Positions 49,150 to 58,099 of a DNA stretch of 64,000 nucleotides are shown here, in pieces. Made by a program: the position numbers and the translations under genes. Under the pieces are notes generated by a model, which worked only from the letters and a program-made list of their open reading frames with translations, was not told where the DNA came from and searched no databases. Position 1 is the first letter of the stretch; each line of letters starts with the position of its first letter. Source of the stretch: Lachnospiraceae bacterium (lineage in GTDB: Bacteria > Bacillota > Clostridia > Lachnospirales > Lachnospiraceae); assembly GCA_900772845.1 (NCBI GenBank), contig CAAGSD010000084.1, positions 14,451-78,450 on the forward strand, in the 5' to 3' direction.

Positions 49150-50889
49150 ATGAACTTACATAGCAAAAAAGATTTTCAGGACTGTATGTTATCTATCCTG
49201 GAGCCGTTAAAACCTTATTACAGTGAAGAAAAGGCGAGACTGACTCTGGGCGTTACCATGGCGCATTATGACATTGGTGCCACATGGATGGAAGCTTTTT
49301 CCCGTCCCTTATGGGGACTGGTGCCCTTTTGGGCAGGCGGGGGATCGGAGCCGGAATTTGAAGAAATCTATCGCAAGGGTCTCACTGCAGGAACCGATGA
49401 GAAGAACCCGGAATACTGGGGAGAATGCACTTCCTTTGACCAGAGATTCGTGGAGATGGCAGCTATTTCCTATGGCATTATGTTTGCCCCCGAAGTGGTA
49501 TGGGATCCTCTCACGGAGGAACAGAAAGAGAACCTCTGTAACTACTTAAATAAGATCAATGAGCATCCCCTGCCGGTCTGCAACTGGATCCTGTTCGCCG
49601 TACTGGTGAATATCGCTATGAAAAAGGTGGGACGCCGGTACAGTCCCGAAATGCTGGAAGAATATCTGGAAGGCCTGGAGACGTTCTACCTGGGTGAAGG
49701 CTGGTATCAGGACGGAGATTCCGGACAGAAAGATTATTATATTTCCTTTGCCATCCATTTTTACAGCCTGATCTATGCCGTAATTATGGAGAAAGATGAC
49801 CCGGAGCGGGCGGTAAAATACAAGGCGAGAGCCATGGAATTTGCAAAACAGTTTATCTACTGGTTCGATGAAGAGGGTGAGGCCATTCCTTTCGGCAGAT
49901 CCCTGACCTATCGTTTCTCTCAGGTCAGCTTTTTCAGTGTCTGCTTGCTGGCAGGACTGGAGCCATTCCCGGTTCCCGTGATGAAAGGCTTGATCGCAAG
50001 ACACTTACGCACCTGGCTGAAACGCCCGATCTTCGACAGAGATCATGTGCTGACCATCGGCTACGGTTACCCGAATCTGACCATGGCAGAGCGGTACAAT
50101 GCCCCCGGTTCCCCTTACTGGGGCATGAAAGTATTTGCCTTTTTGCTGCTTCCCGATGATCATCCCTTCTGGAGTGCAGAGGAGGCACCACTGCCGAAGC
50201 TGACCCCGGCCTGTCCCCAGAAGTATGCCGACCTGTTCGTCTACCATTACGGCAATCACACCACCGCATTTGCCCCGGGTGTCTACAGCCCCAACGGACA
50301 TGGACAGATCGTGGCAAAATACGGAAAGTTTGCCTATGATACCCGTTTCAGTATCAGCGTGGCGAAGTCCTGCTACGAGCTGCATGAGAATGCCCCGGAC
50401 AATATGCTGGCATTTTGGATCGACGGCTATGTCTATGTACGCCGGATCTGCGAGGCATCGAAGATCACGGAGACAGGAGTATGGTCCAGATGGAGCCCTT
50501 ATCCCGGCATCACGGTAGAGACCACGATCACCCCGGACGCAGGCGGACACACCAGAGTGCATAAGATCACCAGTGAGATCGAGTGCGTGGCCTATGACTG
50601 CGGTTTTGCCGTCAGCAGAGGTGATTTTGAAGAGATCGGCTTTGCGGAGAAGGTGGACGGCGCATCCGCCCAGGCCAGCAACGAATTCTGCAGCTGTACC
50701 GTCAGCGCAGTACCGGATGAAAACATACGGGTTAACGAACTGGCAGACAAGCCGCCCGTGGGCTACATGATCACCGTGGATCCCAATACCAACCTGCTCT
50801 ACACCAAGACCAAGATCCCCGCAGTGAAATACCACATCCGCAAAGGAACCCAGGAAATCGTCACCAGGGTGGCTGCGGAAGTCATCTGA
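49150..50889 (+). CDS. DUF2264 protein of the uronate-glycan locus
   Basis: 579 aa, no signal peptide. The N-terminal ~350 residues match DUF2264: FSRPLWGLVPFWAGGGSEPE, WGECTSFDQRFVEMAAISYG, NWILFAVLVNIAMKK, GWYQDGDSGQKDYYISFAIH. An all-alpha toroid is expected, followed by a beta-rich C-terminal region. Such proteins occur with lyases and GH88/GH105 enzymes and are presumed glycan-acting, but the reaction is not established. Last gene of the locus; terminator at 50906. Confidence 0.88.
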   Translation: MNLHSKKDFQDCMLSILEPLKPYYSEEKARLTLGVTMAHYDIGATWMEAFSRPLWGLVPFWAGGGSEPEFEEIYRKGLTAGTDEKNPEYWGECTSFDQRFVEMAAISYGIMFAPEVVWDPLTEEQKENLCNYLNKINEHPLPVCNWILFAVLVNIAMKKVGRRYSPEMLEEYLEGLETFYLGEGWYQDGDSGQKDYYISFAIHFYSLIYAVIMEKDDPERAVKYKARAMEFAKQFIYWFDEEGEAIPFGRSLTYRFSQVSFFSVCLLAGLEPFPVPVMKGLIARHLRTWLKRPIFDRDHVLTIGYGYPNLTMAERYNAPGSPYWGMKVFAFLLLPDDHPFWSAEEAPLPKLTPACPQKYADLFVYHYGNHTTAFAPGVYSPNGHGQIVAKYGKFAYDTRFSISVAKSCYELHENAPDNMLAFWIDGYVYVRRICEASKITETGVWSRWSPYPGITVETTITPDAGGHTRVHKITSEIECVAYDCGFAVSRGDFEEIGFAEKVDGASAQASNEFCSCTVSAVPDENIRVNELADKPPVGYMITVDPNTNLLYTKTKIPAVKYHIRKGTQEIVTRVAAEVI

Positions 50890-50905
50890 ATAGTCTGAAA
50901 ATAGT

Positions 50906-50960
50906 AACCGGCGAATTCTTATTTGGACACGAAAGTGCATTTAAGAGTTTGCCGGTTTTC
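50906..50960 (+). terminator. Probable terminator of the glycan operon
   Basis: AACCGGC (50906-50912) pairs with GCCGGTT (50951-50957), extended by CTTA/TAAG pairing, and is followed by TTCTGCTTTTC. Confidence 0.55.
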
Positions 50961-51074
50961 TGCTTTTCTACGAATGATATTGAATGCGTAAGTTCTGCTT
51001 GAAAAAAGAAATCTCATTGAGTAAGATAAAAAGTGGAAACGAAAAAAATGTTCAAAAGATGAGAGGGAATTGTT

Positions 51075-52646
51075 TTGGAAAACATAAAGAAAACATTGAA
51101 AAATCATTATTTCGCTGTAGGCCTGACGGTTCTGCTGGTGATACAGGTTGTATTGATCGTATATTGTAATTTTACATTGATGGATCAGAACCTGGATTGT
51201 GACAATGGTAAATTATTCACCCACATTATGCATATGTGGACAGAGAAGACATTTTTGCTCAAGGACTGGTATTATTCCACCACGCTGGAATGGGACTGCT
51301 CCGCATTGTTTGCAGTGTTTTTCTATGGACTGACCGGGAATATTTATGTGGCATGTTCTCTTTCAAATGCGATCCTGCTGTTGATTTTCCTGGCAGCAGT
51401 GTTTTACCTGTTCCGCGGAAAAAATATTTTATATCCCCTTTTATGTGCCAATCTTTTATGTATTCCCTACCGGATCGGCATGCTGGATTATTTCAATATG
51501 TTGTTTTTCGCCGGAACCCAGTATATTGTGAAAATCACCATACCGTTGCTGCTGATCGGCATTTTGCTTTCTCTGGAACAGGAGGACAAAAGTAAGAGAG
51601 ACAAAGCTGTAGATGGCATTTATATTGCCTTATACTTTTTCTATCTGTTTGTAAGTTCTTCCTCCAGTGGAATCTATGTGACGGCATGCGGGCTGATGCC
51701 TGTTGTATTGGCGTATGTGGCACGTAAATTTTTCAGATGGGAGAAGGCTTCTGTAAAGAGCTGTCTCATTCTGGTACTTACATTTGTGTGTGCCTTGATC
51801 GGAATGATGATCAATCGTAAGATTATGGGCGGAACCCGCAGTGACAGCATGGTACTGGCCAGCATCTGGCAGATGCACAATAACGTGGTAGGATGCTTTA
51901 ACGGTATCTTTGAACTGATGGGTGCTTTGCTGAAGGAAGAAGGCATTCTTGTCTTTTCTCTTCACGGGATTTCCGTGCTGTTGAAAGTGTGCCTGACCAT
52001 CGCTGCTATCGGTTGTGGAATCCTTTCTATCGTATTTCTTGTGAAAAAGGATGATCTGCGGAGACTGCTTCTGGTATCCGTACCGGTGTGGAATTATTTT
52101 ATATTAAATGTAGCCTATGTGCGCGCCGGTTCCGAGACCTATGAGTACCGGTATCATCTGATCGGCATGATACCGCTGATGTGTGTGATGGTATACACCG
52201 TCCTGGAATTCTTTTTCCGGTGCAGAAAAGAACAGCAGTGGGTTCTGTATGCGTTGGGCGTATGCGTGGTTCTGGCAGTCAGCGGCTCTTCCTTTAAGGA
52301 GATGCTTACCAGAGGAGAACAGAATGCAGATCTGAAAGAGTTATGTGCGTATTTTGAAAATACAGACGTAGAGGTTGTATATTTATTTGATGCATCCAAT
52401 GATTCTGATATGGCTAAGGTCATAGACCAGAGCAGACCATATATCTGCTGCTTTGAGGATGGCCGGACGTATGCATATGATTATTACTTATCATACAAAG
52501 ATGCGCCCATGCGGATGGATGGTGATGTAATCGTCGCAGTGGCGGAGGATACCTATGATTTTGGTGATTCCTTTGAAATCGCCGGACATCGTCTTGTAAA
52601 ATATGATTCTGTGGGATACAGATCCTTGTATTACTTTGCAGATTAA
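51075..52646 (+). CDS. Polytopic membrane protein, possible GT-C-like glycosyltransferase
   Basis: 523 aa starting at a TTG (51075) with GAGAGGG upstream; there is no nearby ATG in frame. About 11 membrane segments. An acidic motif in the first extracytoplasmic loop, DQNLDCDNGKLF, recalls the catalytic aspartates of GT-C glycosyltransferases, and a soluble C-terminal domain (about 420-523) follows the last helix. I do not recognise the family with confidence; a flippase or oligosaccharide ligase is possible. It stands alone between two terminator-like regions. Confidence 0.6.
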   Translation: MENIKKTLKNHYFAVGLTVLLVIQVVLIVYCNFTLMDQNLDCDNGKLFTHIMHMWTEKTFLLKDWYYSTTLEWDCSALFAVFFYGLTGNIYVACSLSNAILLLIFLAAVFYLFRGKNILYPLLCANLLCIPYRIGMLDYFNMLFFAGTQYIVKITIPLLLIGILLSLEQEDKSKRDKAVDGIYIALYFFYLFVSSSSSGIYVTACGLMPVVLAYVARKFFRWEKASVKSCLILVLTFVCALIGMMINRKIMGGTRSDSMVLASIWQMHNNVVGCFNGIFELMGALLKEEGILVFSLHGISVLLKVCLTIAAIGCGILSIVFLVKKDDLRRLLLVSVPVWNYFILNVAYVRAGSETYEYRYHLIGMIPLMCVMVYTVLEFFFRCRKEQQWVLYALGVCVVLAVSGSSFKEMLTRGEQNADLKELCAYFENTDVEVVYLFDASNDSDMAKVIDQSRPYICCFEDGRTYAYDYYLSYKDAPMRMDGDVIVAVAEDTYDFGDSFEIAGHRLVKYDSVGYRSLYYFAD

Positions 52647-52736
52647 AGATAACAGTACGAAAAATGTTTAAATTTGGACAGTGGAAATCACAACATTTAT
52701 ATGCTATCATACATATAACAGTAAGAGGTGATAGCT

Positions 52737-53432
52737 ATGAAGATAGAACGAATTGATGACAAAACAGTGAAGTGCTTTCTTTCCAACGAGGAGCTGGAAG
52801 AGTACGATATTGATTATAAAGATTTTTTGACCCGCAGTGATAAAGCTAAAGAGGTGGTACAGGAGATCATCGAACAGGCAGAGGAAGAGGTAGGTTATAA
52901 GCCGCCGAAATATGCGTTTGATCTACAGATCATGATGCTGCCGGATGAGGGACTGGTGCTGGTATTTTCTGAGAAGGAACCGTTGGAGAATAAAAACGGT
53001 GCGCAGCTGCTACAGGCTCTGCAGGAGATGAAAAAAGTCTTCGAGGAGAAGAAAGCAGAGATCAATGCGACCTTGGAAAAACAGGCCCGGGAAGAAGCTG
53101 CAGGAAAGGGCAAAAATGGAAAAGGCAAGGCAGGAGATACAAAGCCTCAGTTTGCAATCTTTGCCTTCCGCAATATCGGCAGGGTGATCGAATATGCGTC
53201 AGTATTACCGGCAAATCTGAGAATCAACAGCACGCTGTACCGGCTGGAAGATGGCACCTGCTATGTCTATGTACAAAAGGGCGGAGCTTCCTATGAGCGT
53301 TACAGCAGAGCCTGCATTCAGGCTATGGAGTTCGCTGCGCTGTATGCGGCAGATGACCAGAAGGTAAGATACCTGGAAGAGCACGGCGAATGTCTGATCC
53401 GGGAAAAAGCACTGAAGAAACTGCGGGCATAA
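52737..53432 (+). CDS. mecA: Adaptor protein MecA
   Basis: 231 aa from the ATG at 52737 (MKIERIDDKTVKCFLSNEEL), eight bases after AGAGGTG; a GTG three codons earlier is less likely. MecA hands substrates to ClpC. The N-terminal target-binding domain and the C-terminal ClpC-binding domain (QFAIFAFRNIGRVIEYASVL, GTCYVYVQKG) are joined by a charged linker (KQAREEAAGKGKNGKGKAGD) that is Gly/Lys-rich. Monocistronic. A hairpin without a T tract follows. Confidence 0.9.
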   Translation: MKIERIDDKTVKCFLSNEELEEYDIDYKDFLTRSDKAKEVVQEIIEQAEEEVGYKPPKYAFDLQIMMLPDEGLVLVFSEKEPLENKNGAQLLQALQEMKKVFEEKKAEINATLEKQAREEAAGKGKNGKGKAGDTKPQFAIFAFRNIGRVIEYASVLPANLRINSTLYRLEDGTCYVYVQKGGASYERYSRACIQAMEFAALYAADDQKVRYLEEHGECLIREKALKKLRA

Positions 53433-53440
53433 TACTGACC

Positions 53441-53487
53441 CATAGGGAATCTGCAAGACTGCTTGCAGGCTAAGCAGATTCCCTATG
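53441..53487 (+). other. Strong hairpin after mecA with a competing inner stem
   Basis: CATAGGGAATCTGC (53441-53454) and GCAGATTCCCTATG (53474-53487) form a perfect 14-bp stem. CTGCAAG (53451-53457) can alternatively pair with CTTGCAG (53462-53468), and the two structures share bases. No T tract follows on either strand. Confidence 0.6.
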
Positions 53488-53580
53488 AGGGAAGTTAACA
53501 GACATGAAGCATGAAGAACGATAGTTCGGAATGCGAATGGATGTTACGATTTCGGGAGTGCAAAGCACGGAGAAATCGTA

Positions 53581-54495
53581 TTATGTTACCCAAGGGGTAT
53601 TTCCGGCGACAGCCATCATATCTTCAGGAAGCGGTGCGGTAAAGGCAAGCGTTTCCCCTGTGATGGGATGGACAAAGGACAGCTTCCAGGCATGCAGCGC
53701 CTGTCGCTGTATCTGCTCCATATCCGGGTTGTACAGATAATCTCCGATCAGGGGATAACCCAGGTATTTCATATGGATCCGTATCTGATGGGTGCGGCCG
53801 GTCTCTAAGATGAGAGAGACCAGGCTGTGCCCGTTTTTTTCGTCCAGAACCCTGTAATGAGTAACGGCAGATTCTCCTTTTTCGAAATCCACAGTACGCT
53901 CAATGATGGAGCCTTCCTTCCGGCCTAACGGTGCCGTGATAGTTCCTTCAGACGGCTGCACCGAGCCTTTTACAATAGCAAGGTATTCACGCATAATGCC
54001 GGAAGCCGCTTTGTTGGCGATCATGGTCGATAGCATTCCGGCACTGACATAATGCTTTGCTACGATGGTCAGGCCGGAAGTATCCCGGTCCAGACGATTG
54101 ATACAGCGGAAGACAAAAGGACAGTTCTGCTGCTTGAAATAATACGCCAGCGCATTGGCCATGGAATTATAATAATTGTTCATGGAGGGGTGGATGGGCA
54201 TTCCCGCAGGCTTATTGATGACCATAAGATCCTCATCCTCATAGACAATGTTTAAGGGCAGATCCACCGGAGGTATTTTCTCCGAAGAACGCACTTCCCG
54301 GATCCGCAGCGTCAGGGTATCTCCTGGCTGCAGCATATGATTCATAAAGCAGGGGACTCCGTTTGCCAGTACGGCGGCGGGAGCCTTTTTTAACTGCACC
54401 AGATTCTGTGAGGAGAAGCCCTTCTGTTTCAGAAAATGACTGACCGGCAGGGGTGTTATGAGGTTTTCCGTGGTATAAGTAAGTGTCCGTTCCAT
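53581..54495 (-). CDS. RluA-family 23S/tRNA pseudouridine synthase
   Basis: 304 aa from the ATG at 54495 (MERTLTYTTENLITPLPVSH), preceded by GAGAG; the frame is open 47 codons further with no site. An S4-like N-terminal domain (LKQKGFSSQNLVQLKKA) precedes the catalytic domain: MVINKPAGMPIHPS, then INRLDRDTSGLTIVAK with the catalytic Asp, and ETGRTHQIRIHMKYLG. Target uridine cannot be told (RluD-like in domain order). The stop is followed by an inverted repeat (53545-53580) without a T tract. Confidence 0.92.
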   Translation of the reverse strand: MERTLTYTTENLITPLPVSHFLKQKGFSSQNLVQLKKAPAAVLANGVPCFMNHMLQPGDTLTLRIREVRSSEKIPPVDLPLNIVYEDEDLMVINKPAGMPIHPSMNNYYNSMANALAYYFKQQNCPFVFRCINRLDRDTSGLTIVAKHYVSAGMLSTMIANKAASGIMREYLAIVKGSVQPSEGTITAPLGRKEGSIIERTVDFEKGESAVTHYRVLDEKNGHSLVSLILETGRTHQIRIHMKYLGYPLIGDYLYNPDMEQIQRQALHAWKLSFVHPITGETLAFTAPLPEDMMAVAGNTPWVT

Positions 54496-54730
54496 GAAAT
54501 ACTCTCTTTCTCTATGATTACTCATCATAACATAATTCCTGTATATTGTGCGCAACAGAATAAACAACATTTTTTCATTCGGGCAAAATCGGACAGTGCC
54601 CGGAGCAAATAATGTCATTTCGGAATCAGGATCCACAGGCTACAATAAAGACAGAATCAGCGGAAATGGGCGATCTGTCTATCTCGATACAGGAAACGTC
54701 CGGAATATGAAGAAAGGTATGGTGGCGACT

Positions 54731-55048
54731 ATGGAAAAATACGCATGGCGGGGTAAAATTGTACCGGGAATGCAGGAGGAATATAAGAAGAGACATGACA
54801 ATATCTGGCCGGAGATGAAAGAAGTCCTGGCAAATGCCGGGATCGTAAACTACTCTATCTGGATGCAGGGGGAGGAACTGTTCGGCTATTATGAGTGTGA
54901 AAAAGGCATGGACTATGCCGCAAAGGTACAGGCGGAGAGCGACGTGGTGAAAAAATGGGATGAATATATGAAAGATATTCTGATCATGGAGAAGGATCCT
55001 GTTACAGGTGCACAGCCGCTTTTGACACAGGTATTCAGTTTCAGATAA
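54731..55048 (+). CDS. rhaM: L-rhamnose mutarotase
   Basis: 105 aa from the ATG at 54731 (MEKYAWRGKIVPGMQEEYKK); in-frame ATGs at 54719 and 54707 are alternatives and only the last has usable upstream spacing. It interconverts the anomers of L-rhamnose. The conserved RHDNIWPEMKEVLANAGI and YSIWMQGEELFGYYE segments and the C-terminal DPVTGAQPLLTQVF match the family. First gene of the rhamnose operon; 20 bp before rhaB. Confidence 0.92.
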   Translation: MEKYAWRGKIVPGMQEEYKKRHDNIWPEMKEVLANAGIVNYSIWMQGEELFGYYECEKGMDYAAKVQAESDVVKKWDEYMKDILIMEKDPVTGAQPLLTQVFSFR

Positions 55049-55068
55049 GGGAGGTTTGTGGATATCTT

Positions 55069-56478
55069 ATGGAAAAATATTACCTGGCCGTGGATATCGG
55101 TGCTTCCAGCGGACGACACATTCTGGGACATCTGGAGAACGGCAAAATAGAGTTAGAAGAAATCTACCGTTTTGAAAACGGTATGGATCATAAGGACGGC
55201 AAGCTTCTGTGGGATGTGAACCGCCTGTTTGGTGAGATTGTTGCCGGAATGAAGAAATGCAAGGAACTGGGCAAGATTCCGGTGAGCATGGCCATTGATA
55301 CCTGGGCGGTGGATTATGTGTTATTAGACGAAAATGACCGGATTCTTGGAGATACTTACGGTTATCGTGATCACCGCACGGACGGCATGGATGCAGAAGC
55401 AGCGAAAATCCTGCCGGAGACGGAACTGTATGCGAAAACCGGTATTCAGAAACAGATTTTCAACACGGTCTATCAGTTAATGGCAGTGAAGCAGCAGACC
55501 CCGGAGCTTTTGCAGCGGGCAAAGACACTTCTCATGCTGCCGGATTATTTCGGATTCCGCCTGACGGGCAATAAATTATCAGAGTACACCAACGGTTCCA
55601 CCACACAGTTAGTGGATCCCGGGACTTTTCAGTGGGACAAAGAATTGATTAAAAAACTGGGCTATCCGGAGGAGATTTTCCTGCCTCTTAAGATGCCCGG
55701 AACGAAGCTGGGTCAGTTACTTCCGGAAATTCAGAAGGAAGTGGGCTTTGATCTGGAAGTAGTACTGTGTGGAAGCCATGACACTGCATCTGCCGTGATG
55801 GCAGTACCTCAGACAGAAGGAGACGGCATCTACATCAGTTCGGGAACCTGGTCGTTGATGGGAATTGAATCGTTAAAGCCCATTATCAACGAGGATGCGG
55901 CAGCAGCCAACTTTACCAACGAGGGAGGCTACGATCACCGGTTCCGCTTCCTGAAAAATATTATGGGACTGTGGATGATCCAGTCTGTAAGACACGAATA
56001 TAACGACGCATACTCTTTTGCACAGCTGTGTGACATGGCGGAGGAAAGTAAGGAGTTCCCTTCCAGAGTGGATGTAAACGATCAGAGCTTCCTTTCTCCG
56101 GACAGTATGGTGGAAGCCATCAAACAGTATTGCCGCAAGACCGGACAGCCGGTACCGGAGACCGTGGGAGAACTGGCATCGGTGGTATACCGCAGCCTGG
56201 CACAGTCCTACGGAGAGACCGTGAGCGGTCTGGAGAAGATCGCAGGCAGGACCTACGACAGCATCCACATCATCGGCGGCGGTTCCAATGCTGCATATCT
56301 GAATCAGCTGACAGCGGATGCCACGGGCAAGACCGTATATGCGGGTCCCGGTGAGGCAACCGCAATCGGTAACCTCTTGGCACAGATGATCCATGCAGGA
56401 GATCTTGCTGATCTGAAGAGCGCCAGAAAATGTGTCCGGGAGTCTTTTGAAATTAAGACATTTGTTCCGGAAAAATAA
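55069..56478 (+). CDS. rhaB: Rhamnulokinase
   Basis: 469 aa, FGGY-kinase fold. Phosphorylates L-rhamnulose. Motifs: YLAVDIGASSGRHILGHLEN, SMAIDTWAVDYVLLD, GYRDHRTDGMD, LTGNKLSEYTNGSTTQLVD, GSHDTASAVMAVP and ISSGTWSLMGIE, and the C-terminal IHIIGGGSNAAYLNQLTAD. GAPGEATAIGN-like AGPGEATAIGNLLAQ closes it. Preceded by GGGAGG. Its place between rhaM and the isomerase supports rhamnose as substrate. Confidence 0.95.
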   Translation: MEKYYLAVDIGASSGRHILGHLENGKIELEEIYRFENGMDHKDGKLLWDVNRLFGEIVAGMKKCKELGKIPVSMAIDTWAVDYVLLDENDRILGDTYGYRDHRTDGMDAEAAKILPETELYAKTGIQKQIFNTVYQLMAVKQQTPELLQRAKTLLMLPDYFGFRLTGNKLSEYTNGSTTQLVDPGTFQWDKELIKKLGYPEEIFLPLKMPGTKLGQLLPEIQKEVGFDLEVVLCGSHDTASAVMAVPQTEGDGIYISSGTWSLMGIESLKPIINEDAAAANFTNEGGYDHRFRFLKNIMGLWMIQSVRHEYNDAYSFAQLCDMAEESKEFPSRVDVNDQSFLSPDSMVEAIKQYCRKTGQPVPETVGELASVVYRSLAQSYGETVSGLEKIAGRTYDSIHIIGGGSNAAYLNQLTADATGKTVYAGPGEATAIGNLLAQMIHAGDLADLKSARKCVRESFEIKTFVPEK

Positions 56479-56511
56479 AAATATAACCTTAGAAAAAGGA
56501 GGAAATTATAA

Positions 56512-57939
56512 ATGTTAGTAAACACAAAGGCAAAGATCGGTGTATTTTCCATCGCTCTGGGAGCATATCTGCCCCAGTTCCCCCAGCTGGTGCCTAATTT
56601 CGAGGCACAGTATGAGGATTTCAAGAAGACGATTCCCGATACAGTAGATATCGTTGATGGCGGCATGGTGACCACCAAGGAACAGGCTATGGCAGCCGGT
56701 GATAAATTCCGTGCAGCGGATGTAGATCTGGTATTTTTACAGCTTCTGACCTATGCAACTTCCTATAACGTACTTCCCGCCATCCGTGATCTGGATGTGC
56801 CTGTAGTATGTATCAACGTACAGAAGAAGCTGGCTCCGGACTATGCGAACACAGATATTCCCATCTGGCTGGGTGATCTGTATGCCTGCGGTGCCGTAGG
56901 TGAGGCGGTAGCTGACTTAGAACGTGCAGGCAAGAGACATGCTGTGATCACCGGTGTCGTAGAAGGCGGTGACCCCGAGGTGGCAGCACAGATCGCCGAC
57001 TGGTGTAAGGCAGCACAGGTCCGCAGACGTTTCCGTCAGACCAATATCGCACAGATCGGTCGTCCGTATCCCGGCATGATGGATTTGTATATCGACGAGA
57101 CCAACCTGTACAACCGCATGGGTCTGTATACCAAGCAGTTCGACTGGGAAGATATGTGGGCCATTGCAGATGATATTACAGATACCGAAGCTATCAAGGC
57201 AAAGGCACAGGATATCATCGATACTTTCGAAGTAGAAGGCGGCGCTGCCGCAGATGATGAAGACATTATGGATATGGCAAAGCATGTGCTTGCATTTGAG
57301 CAGTGGGCGAAGGACGAAGATCTGAGCATGATCGCTTCTCATTATGCCGGTAAGGCACAGGGGGTAGCCGGTAAACTGGATTCCATGCTGATCCCCGCAT
57401 TTTCCATGCTGATCAAGCAGGGCACCGCATGTGCGGTAGAAGGTGACATGAAGGTTGCCATGGCAATGTCCATTCTGAAGACCATTTCCGGTATGGGACA
57501 GCTGTCCGAGATGTATTCCATTGATTTCAATGAGGACATTTGTATCATCGGTCATTCCGGATCCGGCGATGCGGACATCTCTCTGGCACATAAGCCTACC
57601 ATGAAGATCGTGAAGGTATTCCACGGCAAGGTAGGCGGCGGATATCTGACACAGTTCTATCCTCCTGTAGGCCCTGTAACGTATCTGGCTATCACGCAGG
57701 ACAAGGATGGCAACTTTAAGTTCGTAGTGGCAGAGGGCGAGAACCAGCCCGGACCGATCTTCACCTTCGGCGACACCAACATGCGTACTAAATTCTCAAT
57801 TCCTTGTCGGGAGTTCGTGAACCGTTGGAGTGAGGCGGGTCCTACGCATCATATGGCAGCTGCAGCCGGAAGACATATTGACACGATCCTTAAGGTTGCT
57901 AAAATATTAAACGTACCGGTAGATGTGATCACACGGTAA
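56512..57939 (+). CDS. L-fucose/L-arabinose isomerase-family protein, probable rhamnose isomerase
   Basis: 475 aa. It resembles the fucose/arabinose isomerase superfamily, not classical RhaA: IGVFSIALGAYLPQFPQLVP, QLLTYATSYNVLPAIRDLD, IGRPYPGMMDLYIDETNL, DSMLIPAFSMLIKQGTACAV, and HSGSGDADISLAHKPTMK. No RhaA homologue is present in the operon, so it likely converts rhamnose to rhamnulose. AAAAGGAGG precedes the ATG. Codon use is highly biased. Metal ligands cannot be fixed without alignment. Confidence 0.85.
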   Translation: MLVNTKAKIGVFSIALGAYLPQFPQLVPNFEAQYEDFKKTIPDTVDIVDGGMVTTKEQAMAAGDKFRAADVDLVFLQLLTYATSYNVLPAIRDLDVPVVCINVQKKLAPDYANTDIPIWLGDLYACGAVGEAVADLERAGKRHAVITGVVEGGDPEVAAQIADWCKAAQVRRRFRQTNIAQIGRPYPGMMDLYIDETNLYNRMGLYTKQFDWEDMWAIADDITDTEAIKAKAQDIIDTFEVEGGAAADDEDIMDMAKHVLAFEQWAKDEDLSMIASHYAGKAQGVAGKLDSMLIPAFSMLIKQGTACAVEGDMKVAMAMSILKTISGMGQLSEMYSIDFNEDICIIGHSGSGDADISLAHKPTMKIVKVFHGKVGGGYLTQFYPPVGPVTYLAITQDKDGNFKFVVAEGENQPGPIFTFGDTNMRTKFSIPCREFVNRWSEAGPTHHMAAAAGRHIDTILKVAKILNVPVDVITR

Positions 57940-57962
57940 GGCATTTGCGTAAAAATGGCGAA

Positions 57963-58027
57963 GTAACGGCAGAAGCAAAAAGCGGACTCTGAAAACCGAT
58001 TTTGCGAATGGGATGCTGGATAGTTAC
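57963..58027 (+). repeat. Small terminal-inverted-repeat element, copy E
   Basis: 65 bp, the same length as copy A. Starts GTAACGGC, contains CTCTGAAAACCGATTTTGCGAATGGG split as hairpin plus core, and ends GGATAGTTAC. It lies between the isomerase gene and rhaD. Confidence 0.55.
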
Positions 58028-58099
58028 GAATATTTATGATTTAAAAACAATATGCCTGTAGGCGGCAGTCCACAGGCAATGGAAAGGTTAGGTATTATC

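Noticed and set aside
50005..50940. A 311-residue minus-strand frame antisense to the DUF2264 gene
   Set aside because: Shadow frame; the forward gene has the family motifs and codon bias.
54580..54602. CGGGCA...TGCCCG inverted repeat upstream of rhaM as an AraC-type operator
   Set aside because: Only five or six matching bases per arm, and AraC-family sites are usually direct repeats; kept as a weak hint only.
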